Counted from the first letter of the stretch, positions 25,068-33,107 are shown. The stretch: 35,997 nucleotides of DNA from Bacteroidales bacterium (GCA_024691765.1 JAILNI010000016.1:1-35997), one strand, 5' to 3'. Notes: generated by a model from the letters alone, not told the origin. Translations and numbers: made by a program.

Positions 25068-25262
25068 ATGATTATCGTACCTGTAAAAGACGGCGACAAC
25101 ATTGAACGCGCACTGAAGCGCTTCAAGCGCAAATTCGAGAAGACCGGTGCAGTCCGCGAGCTTCGCGCACGCAAGAACTTCGAGAAGCCTTCCGTCAAGA
25201 AGAGAATGGCCAAGGAAAAGGCCATCTACGTACAGCACCTCCGCGTCCTCGAAGGCGAATAA
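25068..25262 (+). CDS. rpsU: 30S ribosomal protein S21 (bS21)
   Basis: A 64-aa basic ribosomal protein near the mRNA exit and anti-Shine-Dalgarno region of the small subunit. MIIVPVKDGDNIERALKRFK and the charged C-terminal helix are typical of Bacteroidota bS21. It is preceded by a perfect Shine-Dalgarno and followed by an intrinsic terminator, so it forms a monocistronic unit. In Flavobacterium bS21 helps hide the anti-Shine-Dalgarno, and rpsU is autoregulated through its strong site; the same is likely here. Confidence 0.97.
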   Translation: MIIVPVKDGDNIERALKRFKRKFEKTGAVRELRARKNFEKPSVKKRMAKEKAIYVQHLRVLEGE

Positions 25263-25305
25263 GCCAAAGGACGTATGCTGAAAGCCGTTTCGGCGGCTTG
25301 AGACC

Positions 25306-25332
25306 GCAGCCCACAAGGGTTGCGTTTTTTTT
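25306..25332 (+). terminator. Intrinsic terminator after rpsU
   Basis: Stem GCAGCCC (25306-25312), loop ACAA, GGGTTGC (25317-25323) with one G-U pair, then G and eight T. A weaker stem AAGCCG/CGGCTT precedes it (about 25282-25299). It abuts the -7 element of the next gene. Confidence 0.85.
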
Positions 25333-25334
25333 GC

Positions 25335-25342
25335 TATATTTG
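25335..25342 (+). promoter_or_regulatory. -7 promoter element of the GDSL esterase gene
   Basis: TATATTTG (TAnnTTTG) ends 6 nt before the ATG at 25349, immediately after the rpsU terminator. A leaderless transcript is predicted. Confidence 0.6.
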
Positions 25343-25348
25343 TGGACC

Positions 25349-26425
25349 ATGAAAAAGATTCTTCTCGTTATCGCATTCCTCGCAGCAGGGCTGGCAGCCT
25401 TCGGACAGGAAAAACAGTGGACTGAAGCATCGTCCCTCACGCTCATCGGAAAACTCTTCCCCGACACCCCGAATCCATACCATCGCATCGACACGGTGCG
25501 TTTCAAGGGCTTTACCGCCAAGGAGAACGGCCAGGTGAGGATGTCCTCGGGAATAGCCGTGAGTTTCGTCACGGACTCCCCTTTCATTTATGTGAAGACC
25601 GACTACGCCAACCCGTCGAACGGCTCCAATATCACCGGCACCTCTTCGCGCGGGTACGACCTCTATATCAAGAGGAACGGAGAGTGGATCTGGGCGGGAT
25701 CCAACGCTCCAAGCTGGAACCATCTGGGAGGCGAAGTGCGACTGGTCAGGAACATGGAGGAGAAGGAGCATGAGTGCCTCATGTACCTGCCTACCTTCAG
25801 CGAGGAGAACTCCATACTCATCGGCACCAAGGAAGGCAGCACCATCAAACCCGGACCGGAGCCTTTCCGCCACAGGGTGGGCCTGTTCGGTTCGTCCTAC
25901 ATGCACGGGGCCTCGACTTCGCGCAGCGGCATGGCGGTTCCGGCGCAGCTTACCCGAATGACAGGCATCCAGATACTGAGCATAGCCTGCAGCGGCAACA
26001 GCAAACTCCAGCCCTATTTCGCCGATGCCCTTCGCGAGGCGGACGTGGAAGCCTACATCTTCGACAGCTTCTCCAACCCGAGTGCGAAGATGATCCAGGA
26101 GAGGCTCTTCCCCTACATCGAAAAGATACGCGAGAAGCAGCCGGACGTTCCGATTATCTTCATCAGCAGCATCTGGCGCGAGCGCAACAACTTCGACCAG
26201 AAGTCCTATGCAGACGAAATGGCCAAGATGGAGATGGCAGACAGCCTCATGAAGATAGCCTGCAAGAAGTACAACGACGTTTACTGGGTGAAGTCCGACG
26301 CTTCCACTCCCCGGCACAACCACCAGGTGGACGGCGTTCATCCCGACGACTACGGCTACGAGCTCTGGGCCGAATCCATCTGCAAGCCCATCGTGAAGAT
26401 ACTCAGGAAGTACGGGATAAAGTAG
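25349..26425 (+). CDS. Secreted SGNH/GDSL hydrolase with N-terminal GxDLY domain
   Basis: A 358-aa exported hydrolase, probably a carbohydrate or acyl esterase. The signal peptide is MKKILLVIAFLAAGLAAFGQ. The N-terminal beta domain carries the GYDLYIKRNGEW signature (GxDLY family). The C-terminal SGNH fold shows FGSSYMHGAS (nucleophile Ser block), a GNSK-containing block after IACS, and DGVHPDDYGYELWAE with the catalytic Asp-x-x-His. The ATG at 25349 is chosen because it starts the signal peptide and follows a -7 element; a longer frame begins at 25298. The substrate is unknown; the surface-protein context suggests glycan deacylation. Confidence 0.88.
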   Translation: MKKILLVIAFLAAGLAAFGQEKQWTEASSLTLIGKLFPDTPNPYHRIDTVRFKGFTAKENGQVRMSSGIAVSFVTDSPFIYVKTDYANPSNGSNITGTSSRGYDLYIKRNGEWIWAGSNAPSWNHLGGEVRLVRNMEEKEHECLMYLPTFSEENSILIGTKEGSTIKPGPEPFRHRVGLFGSSYMHGASTSRSGMAVPAQLTRMTGIQILSIACSGNSKLQPYFADALREADVEAYIFDSFSNPSAKMIQERLFPYIEKIREKQPDVPIIFISSIWRERNNFDQKSYADEMAKMEMADSLMKIACKKYNDVYWVKSDASTPRHNHQVDGVHPDDYGYELWAESICKPIVKILRKYGIK

Positions 26426-26551
26426 CGGGGGCGCCTACCGGCAGGGGGAGGGAGTTGCCTTCAGCCCCTAAAAACGAAAGACGCAATCACAGAAACGAAA
26501 GCAAAACGAAACCTGCGGGTTTCGCTAAAGGGCGATTTTTCCCCTAATTCT

Positions 26552-26582
26552 TTGCATCTTTGATAGATAAGGTTTACTTTTG
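26552..26582 (+). promoter_or_regulatory. Promoter of the small-peptide/fimbrillin operon
   Basis: TTG (26552-26554), exactly 20 nt, then TACTTTTG (26575-26582): a full match to the Bacteroidota consensus. The leader is about 45 nt and very A-rich just before the ATG at 26632. A hairpin CGAAACC-TGCG-GGTTTCG (about 26506-26523) lies upstream and may end the preceding transcript. Confidence 0.75.
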
Positions 26583-26631
26583 CGGCCTGAAAGTGTAGTT
26601 ATAGCATATAACAAAACCAAAATACAACAAC

Positions 26632-26775
26632 ATGAAGAAAACTTACCTTGAGCCTCTGGCAGATGCTACTGCTGTATCCGTCGAGAGGGTTATTATGACT
26701 TCCATGCAGGGCGCCGCAGGACAGGACGTCAGCTGGGAAAGCGGAGATGATTTCGATCATTTCTTCAACAGTTAA
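26632..26775 (+). CDS. 47-aa small peptide of the MKKTY-xxP type
   Basis: ATG at 26632 to TAA at 26775, giving 47 residues that begin MKKTYLEPLADATAVSVERV and end in a strongly acidic and aromatic tail (SWESGDDFDHFFNS). No signal peptide or membrane segment is visible. Short proteins starting MKK-[TI]-Y-x-x-P with variable, Gly/Ser/Asp-rich tails recur in Bacteroidales genomes next to surface-protein genes, but I know of no assigned function. It has its own full promoter and lies 13 nt upstream of the fimbrillin-like gene. A leader-core layout like that of a modified peptide is conceivable, but no modifying enzyme is nearby. Confidence 0.75.
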   Translation: MKKTYLEPLADATAVSVERVIMTSMQGAAGQDVSWESGDDFDHFFNS

Positions 26776-26788
26776 TCTACCACTAGCC

Positions 26789-28222
26789 ATGAAACATTAC
26801 TTTATCCCGATGATGCTGATGGCCATAGTGGCTCTCGCATCCTGCGAAAAGCAGATAGTTCCTTCCGAACAGAAGGCAAAGACTTACACCTATTCCATCT
26901 CTGCAGTTGCTCCCGACATGCAGGACGCCGAGGGAAGCGTTCCCGCCCAGGCTCCCGTTACCAGGACCGACTACGACGGAGATGGCCATTTCTCATGGTC
27001 TGCAGGCGACGCGATCTCCGTGCTCTTCCACAACGGCGACGTCAACAAGTTCTTCACCCTCACCACCACCGGCAGCGGCGCAAGCGCTACCTTCAGTGGC
27101 GAAATCGAGGCTGGTTACACTATTGGTGCCTCAGACGGTACCGAGAGCGACAAGAAGATCTGGGCCCTCTTCCCCGCTTCGGCTAACCACACCTATACTG
27201 CAGGCAGCAATCCCACGTTCTATGTGCAGCCCAGCGTTGACTTCTCCGCAACTCACTTCTCTGCAAATATACCCATGTATGACCTTGTGGCTTCCGAGGG
27301 AACTGCGCTGTCGTTCAAGAATCTTGCGAGCACCTACAAGTTCATTGTGAATGGCATCAAGGACGGTGTCAGCAAGGTCACTTTCAGGATACATAACCAG
27401 ACCACCTACGGACTGTCCGGAGCATGGCCTATCCATAACGATTTGTATCTTAAGTATGACTATGCTGATCCCGGCAGTGCCAACAGCACTCTTACTTACA
27501 CAAGCGACGTTACGAGCAATCAGGCTGTGTTTTATGTTTCCTGCCGTTACTGGGGAACTTTCCAGCCGGTTATTACCGTTACTGATTACTCCTCCGGAGT
27601 TGCCATCAAGACATTTACCGCCAACAATCCGAAAACTCCGAATTACAAGGACCACGTCTGGCCCATTACCCTCGATGTCAGCGAGGCAAATGGTGGTGAA
27701 TACTTCGCTCCGGCTATAATCATTGATGGTAACTTCTCAGATTGGAGTGCTTTAAGTGAATTAGATAGCACACGTGGAAGCGGAAGCAGTAATTCAAGAA
27801 TATCCCATTGGAAGATGACATCTGATTCGAGGTATGTTTATATTTATCTGAAACTTGTGACAGCGAATATAAAGGCAGATGCGAGTAGCTATGTTTACGT
27901 GGGTTTTGATACTGCAGAAGGTGGTACTTCTCACGGCGGTCTTGCCGGTCTGGAGCATTATGTGGTGGTATATCCCAGCGTTTCAGGAAGTTCTCCTATG
28001 GAACTAATTCAGGGCACGGATCCACGGAGCACTGTAGATGGCAGTTCTGATGGGACATTGGCGACTTGGGGAGAATTTGGTACTGGTGGAGATGCAAATT
28101 ATTCTTTTGTCGAGTTGCGAATTCCGCGCTCTAAAGTAAGTTTGAATTCTGCCGGGACAATCAAGGTCGCTGTGTCCTTCGATTGGTACGATACCATTTT
28201 CCATGATTTGACTCTCAATTAA
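26789..28222 (+). CDS. Fimbrillin-like lipoprotein with a C-terminal CBM9/DOMON-like domain
   Basis: A 477-aa surface lipoprotein: signal MKHYFIPMMLMAIVALASC with the lipobox Cys at 19. Residues about 50-310 resemble Bacteroidales fimbrillins (Mfa/FimA-like): TRTDYDGDGHFSWSAGDAIS, SFKNLASTYKFIVNG and similar beta-rich blocks. From about residue 312 a distinct beta-sandwich begins with IDGNFSDWSAL, then HWKMTSDSRYVYIYLKL, the pattern of CBM9/DOMON-like domains that bind sugars or haem. The DNA of this last third (about 27720-28222) is visibly richer in A/T than the first two thirds, suggesting that the domain was acquired. A tip adhesin or glycan-binding surface protein is a reasonable guess. 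The start at 26789 is set by the signal peptide; a longer frame starts at 26747. Confidence 0.8.
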   Translation: MKHYFIPMMLMAIVALASCEKQIVPSEQKAKTYTYSISAVAPDMQDAEGSVPAQAPVTRTDYDGDGHFSWSAGDAISVLFHNGDVNKFFTLTTTGSGASATFSGEIEAGYTIGASDGTESDKKIWALFPASANHTYTAGSNPTFYVQPSVDFSATHFSANIPMYDLVASEGTALSFKNLASTYKFIVNGIKDGVSKVTFRIHNQTTYGLSGAWPIHNDLYLKYDYADPGSANSTLTYTSDVTSNQAVFYVSCRYWGTFQPVITVTDYSSGVAIKTFTANNPKTPNYKDHVWPITLDVSEANGGEYFAPAIIIDGNFSDWSALSELDSTRGSGSSNSRISHWKMTSDSRYVYIYLKLVTANIKADASSYVYVGFDTAEGGTSHGGLAGLEHYVVVYPSVSGSSPMELIQGTDPRSTVDGSSDGTLATWGEFGTGGDANYSFVELRIPRSKVSLNSAGTIKVAVSFDWYDTIFHDLTLN

Positions 28223-28244
28223 TTTCGATCAACCAATACTTTTT

Positions 28245-28274
28245 CGGGCAGCCTTCGGGTTGCCCGATTTTTTT
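28245..28274 (+). terminator. Intrinsic terminator after the fimbrillin-like gene
   Basis: CGGGCAGCC-TTCG-GGTTGCCCG, a 9-bp stem with one G-U pair and a UUCG tetraloop (28245-28266), followed by A and seven T. Confidence 0.93.
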
Positions 28275-28301
28275 ATGGGCCGGGGTTTCAGTTTTTTTTC
28301 T

Positions 28302-28309
28302 TATTTTCG
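28302..28309 (+). promoter_or_regulatory. Possible -7 element of the toxin-antitoxin pair
   Basis: TATTTTCG, one mismatch from TAnnTTTG, ends 7 nt before the ATG at 28317. Confidence 0.4.
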
Positions 28310-28316
28310 CACTGTC

Positions 28317-28622
28317 ATGTCGAGACAGGAATGCATACAGGGTTTTTCCGACTACATCTTCTGGGATGTAGACAGGAACGCCATAGATTTGCAGGCGAAT
28401 ATCAGGTTCGTTGTCCAGCGTGTGCTGGAATACGGCCAGTATCAGGACTGGAAACTGCTTCTTTCTTACTATGGCATGGCAAGCATTGTCGAGGCGGCAA
28501 GACAATTGAGGACTCTTGATCCGAAAGCCCTTTCGTTTATCAGTACTGTTTCGAAAACTCCATTGAAGAAATTCAGATGCTACAATACAAGACAATCCTC
28601 CCCGACACCCTCAATCTTCTGA
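28317..28622 (+). CDS. DUF6922-type putative antitoxin
   Basis: A 101-aa protein starting MSRQECIQGFSDYIFWDVDR. FWDVD near the N-terminus, WKLLLSYYGMASIVEAARQL in the middle and FISTVSKTPLKKFRCY near the end match small DUF6922-type proteins encoded directly before AbiEii-type nucleotidyltransferases in Bacteroidales. The predicted role is antitoxin; this rests on gene order and resemblance. It overlaps the toxin gene by 46 bp in another frame, indicating coupled translation. The ATG at 28317 is preferred to 28260, which lies within the upstream terminator. Confidence 0.75.
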   Translation: MSRQECIQGFSDYIFWDVDRNAIDLQANIRFVVQRVLEYGQYQDWKLLLSYYGMASIVEAARQLRTLDPKALSFISTVSKTPLKKFRCYNTRQSSPTPSIF

Positions 28623-29188
28623 AAGATCTTCAGTCGCTTGACCTTTTCAAGGAATGCCGTCTTGTAGGTGACACCGCTCTTGCCCTTCAGTTTGGGCACC
28701 GACGCTCTGTGGATCTTGACTTTTTCGGAACAATCAGGGAATCCGGAGAGCAGATTAAGGATGCCCTGAAGGAGAATCACAATGTAAAGCTTGTTCAGGA
28801 GTCGAAGAATATCCACATTTTCGAAATAGATGGCGTAAAAGTGGATGTGGTCAACTACACTTACGAATGGATTGACTCCCTGGTCCAGGAAGACGGAGTG
28901 CGTCTGGCCGGAGAAAAGGATATCGCCGCAATGAAAATATCGGCGATTATCGGGCGCGGCACGAAAAAAGACTTCATCGACCTCTACTTCCTTCTGCAAA
29001 AGTATTCTCTCAAGGAAATCCTCGATTTATTTGCAGCGAAGTACCCCGACGGCTCATGGTTCCTTGCCCTCAAGAGCCTGTCTTATTTCGAGGATGCCGA
29101 GCAGGATCCTATGCCCATGATGTTTGAGCCCTGCAAGTGGCAGGACGTCAAACGCACGGTCAAGGAAGCCATAGCCTCCCTCCAATAA
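28577..29188 (+). CDS. AbiEii/AbiGii-family nucleotidyltransferase toxin
   Basis: A 203-aa member of the nucleotidyltransferase fold used by type IV toxin-antitoxin systems such as AbiE of phage abortive infection. The core motif is GDTALALQFGHRRSVDLDFF (residues about 31-50), in which GDTAL replaces the usual GGTAL and the SVDLDF aspartates bind metal. KDFIDLYFLLQKYSL follows in the helical part. The partner upstream overlaps it by 46 bp. It probably halts growth by modifying tRNA or another acceptor when the antitoxin fails; the target is not visible. It ends 59 bp from the convergent DUF4832 gene. Confidence 0.88.
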   Translation: MLQYKTILPDTLNLLKDLQSLDLFKECRLVGDTALALQFGHRRSVDLDFFGTIRESGEQIKDALKENHNVKLVQESKNIHIFEIDGVKVDVVNYTYEWIDSLVQEDGVRLAGEKDIAAMKISAIIGRGTKKDFIDLYFLLQKYSLKEILDLFAAKYPDGSWFLALKSLSYFEDAEQDPMPMMFEPCKWQDVKRTVKEAIASLQ

Positions 29189-29217
29189 CACCTTTCAGCA
29201 ACCCTAGAGTATAACTC

Positions 29218-29234
29218 CCTCCCGGACCGGGAGG
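29218..29234. repeat. Perfect palindrome between convergent genes
   Basis: CCTCCCGG-A-CCGGGAGG, 8-bp arms around one base, midway between the toxin stop and the DUF4832 stop. No T-run on either strand, so it is not a classical terminator. Confidence 0.5.
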
Positions 29235-29247
29235 ACAGGAGTCAGTC

Positions 29248-30579
29248 TCAATGATTTAAATCCGCCTCAAAACCGATCTTCTGGCCCTTGACCAGGTGGT
29301 CGCATTCGATGGAGGGGGCGCTGGAGGCAGAAAGGCCGGGAACCTTGACAAGGAGCCAGCGCTCGGCGCCGGGCATGAGCTTTTTCAGGCTCCAGGCGGA
29401 GCGGACGCCGTCCACCGCCACGAAGGCATCGCGGTAGATGGGGGCCACCCCCACGTTTGCGACCCGTACTGCGGCAACGTCTCCCTTGATGCGGAAATCA
29501 GTGATGCGGAACCTGTAGCCCATCGAAAGGGCGGCTTCGCGGATGCGGCTCCAGCTCTGGTAGCGCGGCTGGTCGGCACCTATGATGAAGGTCATGTGGA
29601 ACTTAGCCACCTCGTCTTCGAAAATGCGGCCGTACATGCCCTTTGTGTCGAGGCAATGCTTCTGGTCGCTGGAAGAGTAGTAGCTGAACTCGCCTCCGAG
29701 GGGAGCCCTCTTGTAGCGGTTCTGGCCGAAGTAGGCCCAGCTCTCGTAGTTGTAGCCGTCGTGATCTTCACACATGAACGAGTCGTCGAAATTGCCGAAG
29801 GGGATTTTCAGCAGAGACGGATCGTCCTCGAATGGGCCGTAGGTGGGGTCGGCCGCATCGATGGAGATGCTCCAGGTGGTCTGCTTGAACCATTCCGCCA
29901 TGCCCCGGAAGAACTCCGCCTGGAACGCCTTGGTAGGGAAGGTCTGGTCCTCGATGAATTTTCCGTCGTACACATGGTACTCAGCCCAGTGGCCGAAGCC
30001 GGTCTGGAGGAAAGCCAGTCGCGGGTCGGCATCGTAACGCTCTGCGAAGAGGCGGTGGAATTCCTTGTGGAAACGCCTGAGTTCGGCGCAGCGCCAGTCG
30101 GGATACTCCGTCCTCTTGCCTTCGGCCTTGTACCATTTCTGCTCGTAGTCGGACTCCTTCTTTATGTAATCGGGCACGGCGCAGTCCTGACCCGGATAGG
30201 TGTAGCGGAAACGAACCACCGCCTGATGGCCGCGGGAGGCGATCTCGTCGAGAAGGTTCTCCATCGGAGTCCAGTCGAACACGTCCTTCTTCTTGCAGAC
30301 GTCGTTGTAAAGCATGTAGGAGAACTCCAGCTGGATGTCGTCGGTGCCGTATTCCGAATCCGACCACATCACTATGCCGGTCATGGGCTGAACTTTTGTC
30401 AAGCTGCCCTGAAGGGGAACGGCCTGCCACGAATCGATGTCCTCCGGCACGACTTCCTCTTCAAGAATCTCGTCCTCGAAATCGAAGGGACCGCTTTCGG
30501 AGGACGATTTCTTCCCGGCTTCCGGACTGCATGAAAACAGTACGGCGGCCGCGGCGAACAGTGCGAAAACTCTTCTCAT
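29248..30579 (-). CDS. DUF4832 domain lipoprotein (glycoside-hydrolase-like barrel)
   Basis: A 443-aa lipoprotein: signal MRRVFALFAAAAVLFSC with the lipobox Cys near 17, then a Ser/Glu-rich linker. The middle looks like a TIM-barrel of the DUF4874/DUF4832 class (MENLLDEIASRGHQAVVRFRYTYPGQ; TGFGHWAEYHVYDG; FGNFDDSFMCEDHDGYN). The C-terminal part (RFRITDFRIKGDVAAVRVANVGVAPIYRD) is a beta-sandwich. Such proteins are found in polysaccharide-degrading settings, but no activity is established that I know of. The start at 30579 is fixed by the signal peptide and a -7 element 4 nt upstream (30584-30591); a longer frame begins at 30660. It stands alone between convergent and divergent neighbours. Confidence 0.82.
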   Translation of the reverse strand: MRRVFALFAAAAVLFSCSPEAGKKSSSESGPFDFEDEILEEEVVPEDIDSWQAVPLQGSLTKVQPMTGIVMWSDSEYGTDDIQLEFSYMLYNDVCKKKDVFDWTPMENLLDEIASRGHQAVVRFRYTYPGQDCAVPDYIKKESDYEQKWYKAEGKRTEYPDWRCAELRRFHKEFHRLFAERYDADPRLAFLQTGFGHWAEYHVYDGKFIEDQTFPTKAFQAEFFRGMAEWFKQTTWSISIDAADPTYGPFEDDPSLLKIPFGNFDDSFMCEDHDGYNYESWAYFGQNRYKRAPLGGEFSYYSSSDQKHCLDTKGMYGRIFEDEVAKFHMTFIIGADQPRYQSWSRIREAALSMGYRFRITDFRIKGDVAAVRVANVGVAPIYRDAFVAVDGVRSAWSLKKLMPGAERWLLVKVPGLSASSAPSIECDHLVKGQKIGFEADLNH

Positions 30580-30583
30580 ACTG

Positions 30584-30591
30584 CAAATATA
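30584..30591 (-). promoter_or_regulatory. -7 promoter element of the DUF4832 lipoprotein gene
   Basis: The minus strand reads TATATTTG (TAnnTTTG), only 4 nt before the ATG, predicting a leaderless mRNA. Confidence 0.6.
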
Positions 30592-30671
30592 ATATGCTTT
30601 GTCACTTTTTCGCATTCCGGGCTTTAACAATTCGCATCCGGGCACGTCTTTTGGAGGCAAGAATAACGGTT

Positions 30672-33107
30672 ATGAAGAAGTTAGCAGTGTTTTTTGTCCT
30701 GGCGCTCCTGAGCGTCCAGATGTATTCCCAGAACGTTATCAAAGGTAAACTCGCCGACGCCTCAAGCAAAGAGCCCGAGGTGGGGGCGATAGTGCAGGTG
30801 TTCGACGGCCCTGCGTCGGAAGGACGCGCAGTCGGCTACGCGATGAGCGACTCGCTCGGGGCCTTCTCTATCAAGGTTGCCCCAGGCCGCATCGCCTCGG
30901 AGGGCATCGTTCAGATAATGAACCTTGGCCGCAAGACTCTGGAATTCAGCATAAAACCCGCCCCCGAAGTGGATCTCGGGGAGATCTTCATGACCGACGA
31001 GGTGGAAACCCTTGCCGGCTCCACCGTAACAGCGCTCAAGACCCTCGTCAAGATAGATGCCGACCGCCTTACCTACGACATTGAGGCCGACACCGACTCG
31101 AAGACGATGACGGTCCTGGAGATGCTCCGGAAGGTGCCGATGGTGACCGTGGACGCGCAGGACAACATCACCGTCAACGGCAGTTCGTCTTTCAAGGTGT
31201 ATGTGGACGGACGGCCCAACCAGATGCTTTCGGCCAATCCTTCGCAGATGTTCAAGCTCATGCCGGCAAGCAACATCAAGAGCATCGAGGTGGTCACGAA
31301 TCCGGGAGCCAAGTACGATGCCGAGGGCACGGGAGGCGTGCTGGAGATAAAGACGAAGACGGGAGCTGGGAACAAGGTGGTGGCAGACGGCATCTACGGA
31401 ACCGTCACCGGAGAGATCAACACCAGGCTCGGCCTTGACGGAGGCCTCAGCCTCAACGCCCAGAAAGGCAAGTGGACCTTCGGAGCCGACATCAGCGTGG
31501 GCACCGACCCCTTCTACGGAGTAATCCAGAACGACTCCAAGACCAACAAGGCCACTGGAGAACGGACGGTGACGAGCTACACCGGAAACGCCGACCAGCG
31601 CTACCTCTGGGGAAGCCTCAACGCCAGCTACGAAATAGACACACTCAACCTCGTCACCGCATACCTCGGAGGCAACCGCTTCTACAACAACAGCTACGTG
31701 GTGGACGGCACACTTACAACTTATGATGCTCTCGGCAATATGACTCAGATAGAGCAGGGCGGAAAGCACGAAGGATCGTGGAACGGCCTTAACGGAAGCC
31801 TTGACTACCAGCACCGCTTCGCAGGCAAGCAGAACAAGTACATAACCCTCTCGTACCAGTTCTCCGGGTCTCCCCAGAACAGCAACGCCGAGATGACCTA
31901 CGGCGCCGATACTCTCAGGACGCTTACCGACGACAACAGCATCGAGCACACTTTCCAGGCTGACTACACCGCTCCCCTCTGGAGCGACAACCATACACTC
32001 AGCACCGGCCTCAAGTACATACTCCGCAAGAACGTCGCCAACGACATACGGAATGCGGGCCTGACCGGGGAGGAAGCATCGATATACGACTACCGCAACG
32101 ACATTGGAGCCCTCTACTCCGAGTACAGCGGCACCTTCGGCAAGTTCATAGGAAAAGCCGGCCTGCGTTACGAGCACACCTGGGTGGACGTCGACTACGA
32201 GACCATGCCCGCCCAGAGTTTCAGGACCAACTATCCGGTGTTCGTGCCCAACCTGAGCATACAGTACAACCTGGGCATGACGAGCAACATCAGCTTCAGC
32301 TACAACATGCGCATCAGCAGGCCGGGCATCAATTACCTGAACCCCTACAAAGAGCAGATCAACAAGACCTCCGTCCACTATGGCAACCCGGAAATCGAGG
32401 CTGAGAAGAGCCACCGCTTCCAGCTGGCCTACAACATGGCCAGCCCCAAATGGGTGCTGAGCCTGCGCCTCATAGAGAATTTCGGCGACGGCGGAATCGG
32501 GCAGTACTCCTTCTACGACGCGGCCGGCATCCTCAACACCACCTACGACAACATCCAGCGCAGCAGCCGCACTTCGCTCAACGCCTACGTGAACTGGAAC
32601 GCAACGAACAAAACGCGCGTATACCTGTTCAGTGACGGCGGCTACGAGTACTACCTCAACACCGATGACGGACTCAGCAACGGCGGATGGAGCGCACGCG
32701 GCGGACTCGGCGCGCAGCACACCCTGCCCCACGACTTCCGCCTGAGCGGCAACCTCTTCATGAACTCCGGAGGATACAGCCTGCAGGGCAGCAGGTCCGG
32801 CATGGGCTTCGCTTCGCTCGGGGTCACGAAGAGCTTCCTTCAGGACCGCCTGAGCCTTTCGCTGCGCGGCCAGAGCAACCTTGGCTGCGGCATGCTTGAA
32901 TTCTCTTCGCACAGCGAGAGCAACGGCTTCATCAGCGACGAATCGCAGCGCATCCCCATACGCAGCGCGTCGTTCAGCATAAGCTATACCTTCGGCAAGG
33001 GACAGCGCTCCCAGGTGAAGCATACGGCACGTTCCATCACCAACGACGACCTCGTGGGCAACGGCGGAGGCAGTTCTATCGGCAGCCAGGTCTCCAGCGG
33101 AATGTAG
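30672..33107 (+). CDS. Outer-membrane beta-barrel (TonB-dependent receptor-like, OMP_b-brl_3 type)
   Basis: An 811-aa outer-membrane protein. Signal peptide MKKLAVFFVLALLSVQMYSQ, then a carboxypeptidase-regulatory-like beta domain (NVIKGKLADASSKEPEVGAI..., residues about 21-105). A plug-like region follows (LEMLRKVPMVTVDAQDNITV; VYVDGRPNQML; IKSIEVVTNPGAKYDAEGTG). The remaining about 600 residues are amphipathic beta-strands rich in Tyr, Asn and Gly, ending in a low-complexity Gly/Ser tail. This is the 'outer membrane beta-barrel family' that lacks a SusD partner; none is encoded nearby. The substrate is unknown. The ATG at 30672 is chosen for the signal peptide; the open frame runs much further upstream, antisense to the DUF4832 gene. 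Confidence 0.9.
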   Translation: MKKLAVFFVLALLSVQMYSQNVIKGKLADASSKEPEVGAIVQVFDGPASEGRAVGYAMSDSLGAFSIKVAPGRIASEGIVQIMNLGRKTLEFSIKPAPEVDLGEIFMTDEVETLAGSTVTALKTLVKIDADRLTYDIEADTDSKTMTVLEMLRKVPMVTVDAQDNITVNGSSSFKVYVDGRPNQMLSANPSQMFKLMPASNIKSIEVVTNPGAKYDAEGTGGVLEIKTKTGAGNKVVADGIYGTVTGEINTRLGLDGGLSLNAQKGKWTFGADISVGTDPFYGVIQNDSKTNKATGERTVTSYTGNADQRYLWGSLNASYEIDTLNLVTAYLGGNRFYNNSYVVDGTLTTYDALGNMTQIEQGGKHEGSWNGLNGSLDYQHRFAGKQNKYITLSYQFSGSPQNSNAEMTYGADTLRTLTDDNSIEHTFQADYTAPLWSDNHTLSTGLKYILRKNVANDIRNAGLTGEEASIYDYRNDIGALYSEYSGTFGKFIGKAGLRYEHTWVDVDYETMPAQSFRTNYPVFVPNLSIQYNLGMTSNISFSYNMRISRPGINYLNPYKEQINKTSVHYGNPEIEAEKSHRFQLAYNMASPKWVLSLRLIENFGDGGIGQYSFYDAAGILNTTYDNIQRSSRTSLNAYVNWNATNKTRVYLFSDGGYEYYLNTDDGLSNGGWSARGGLGAQHTLPHDFRLSGNLFMNSGGYSLQGSRSGMGFASLGVTKSFLQDRLSLSLRGQSNLGCGMLEFSSHSESNGFISDESQRIPIRSASFSISYTFGKGQRSQVKHTARSITNDDLVGNGGGSSIGSQVSSGM

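Noticed and set aside
25349..28222. Polysaccharide utilisation locus around the esterase, fimbrillin and barrel genes
   Set aside because: There is no SusC/SusD pair, no recognised glycoside hydrolase or polysaccharide lyase family and no sensor-regulator; the genes have separate promoters and terminators.
29218..29234. Bidirectional terminator between the toxin and DUF4832 genes
   Set aside because: The palindrome is perfect but has no T-run on either side, so only a palindrome is reported.
30762..33023. A 753-codon open frame on the minus strand
   Set aside because: It lies wholly antisense to the outer-membrane barrel gene and shows no recognisable protein features. Likewise the long antisense frames over pnp, ppdK, phoH and glyA.
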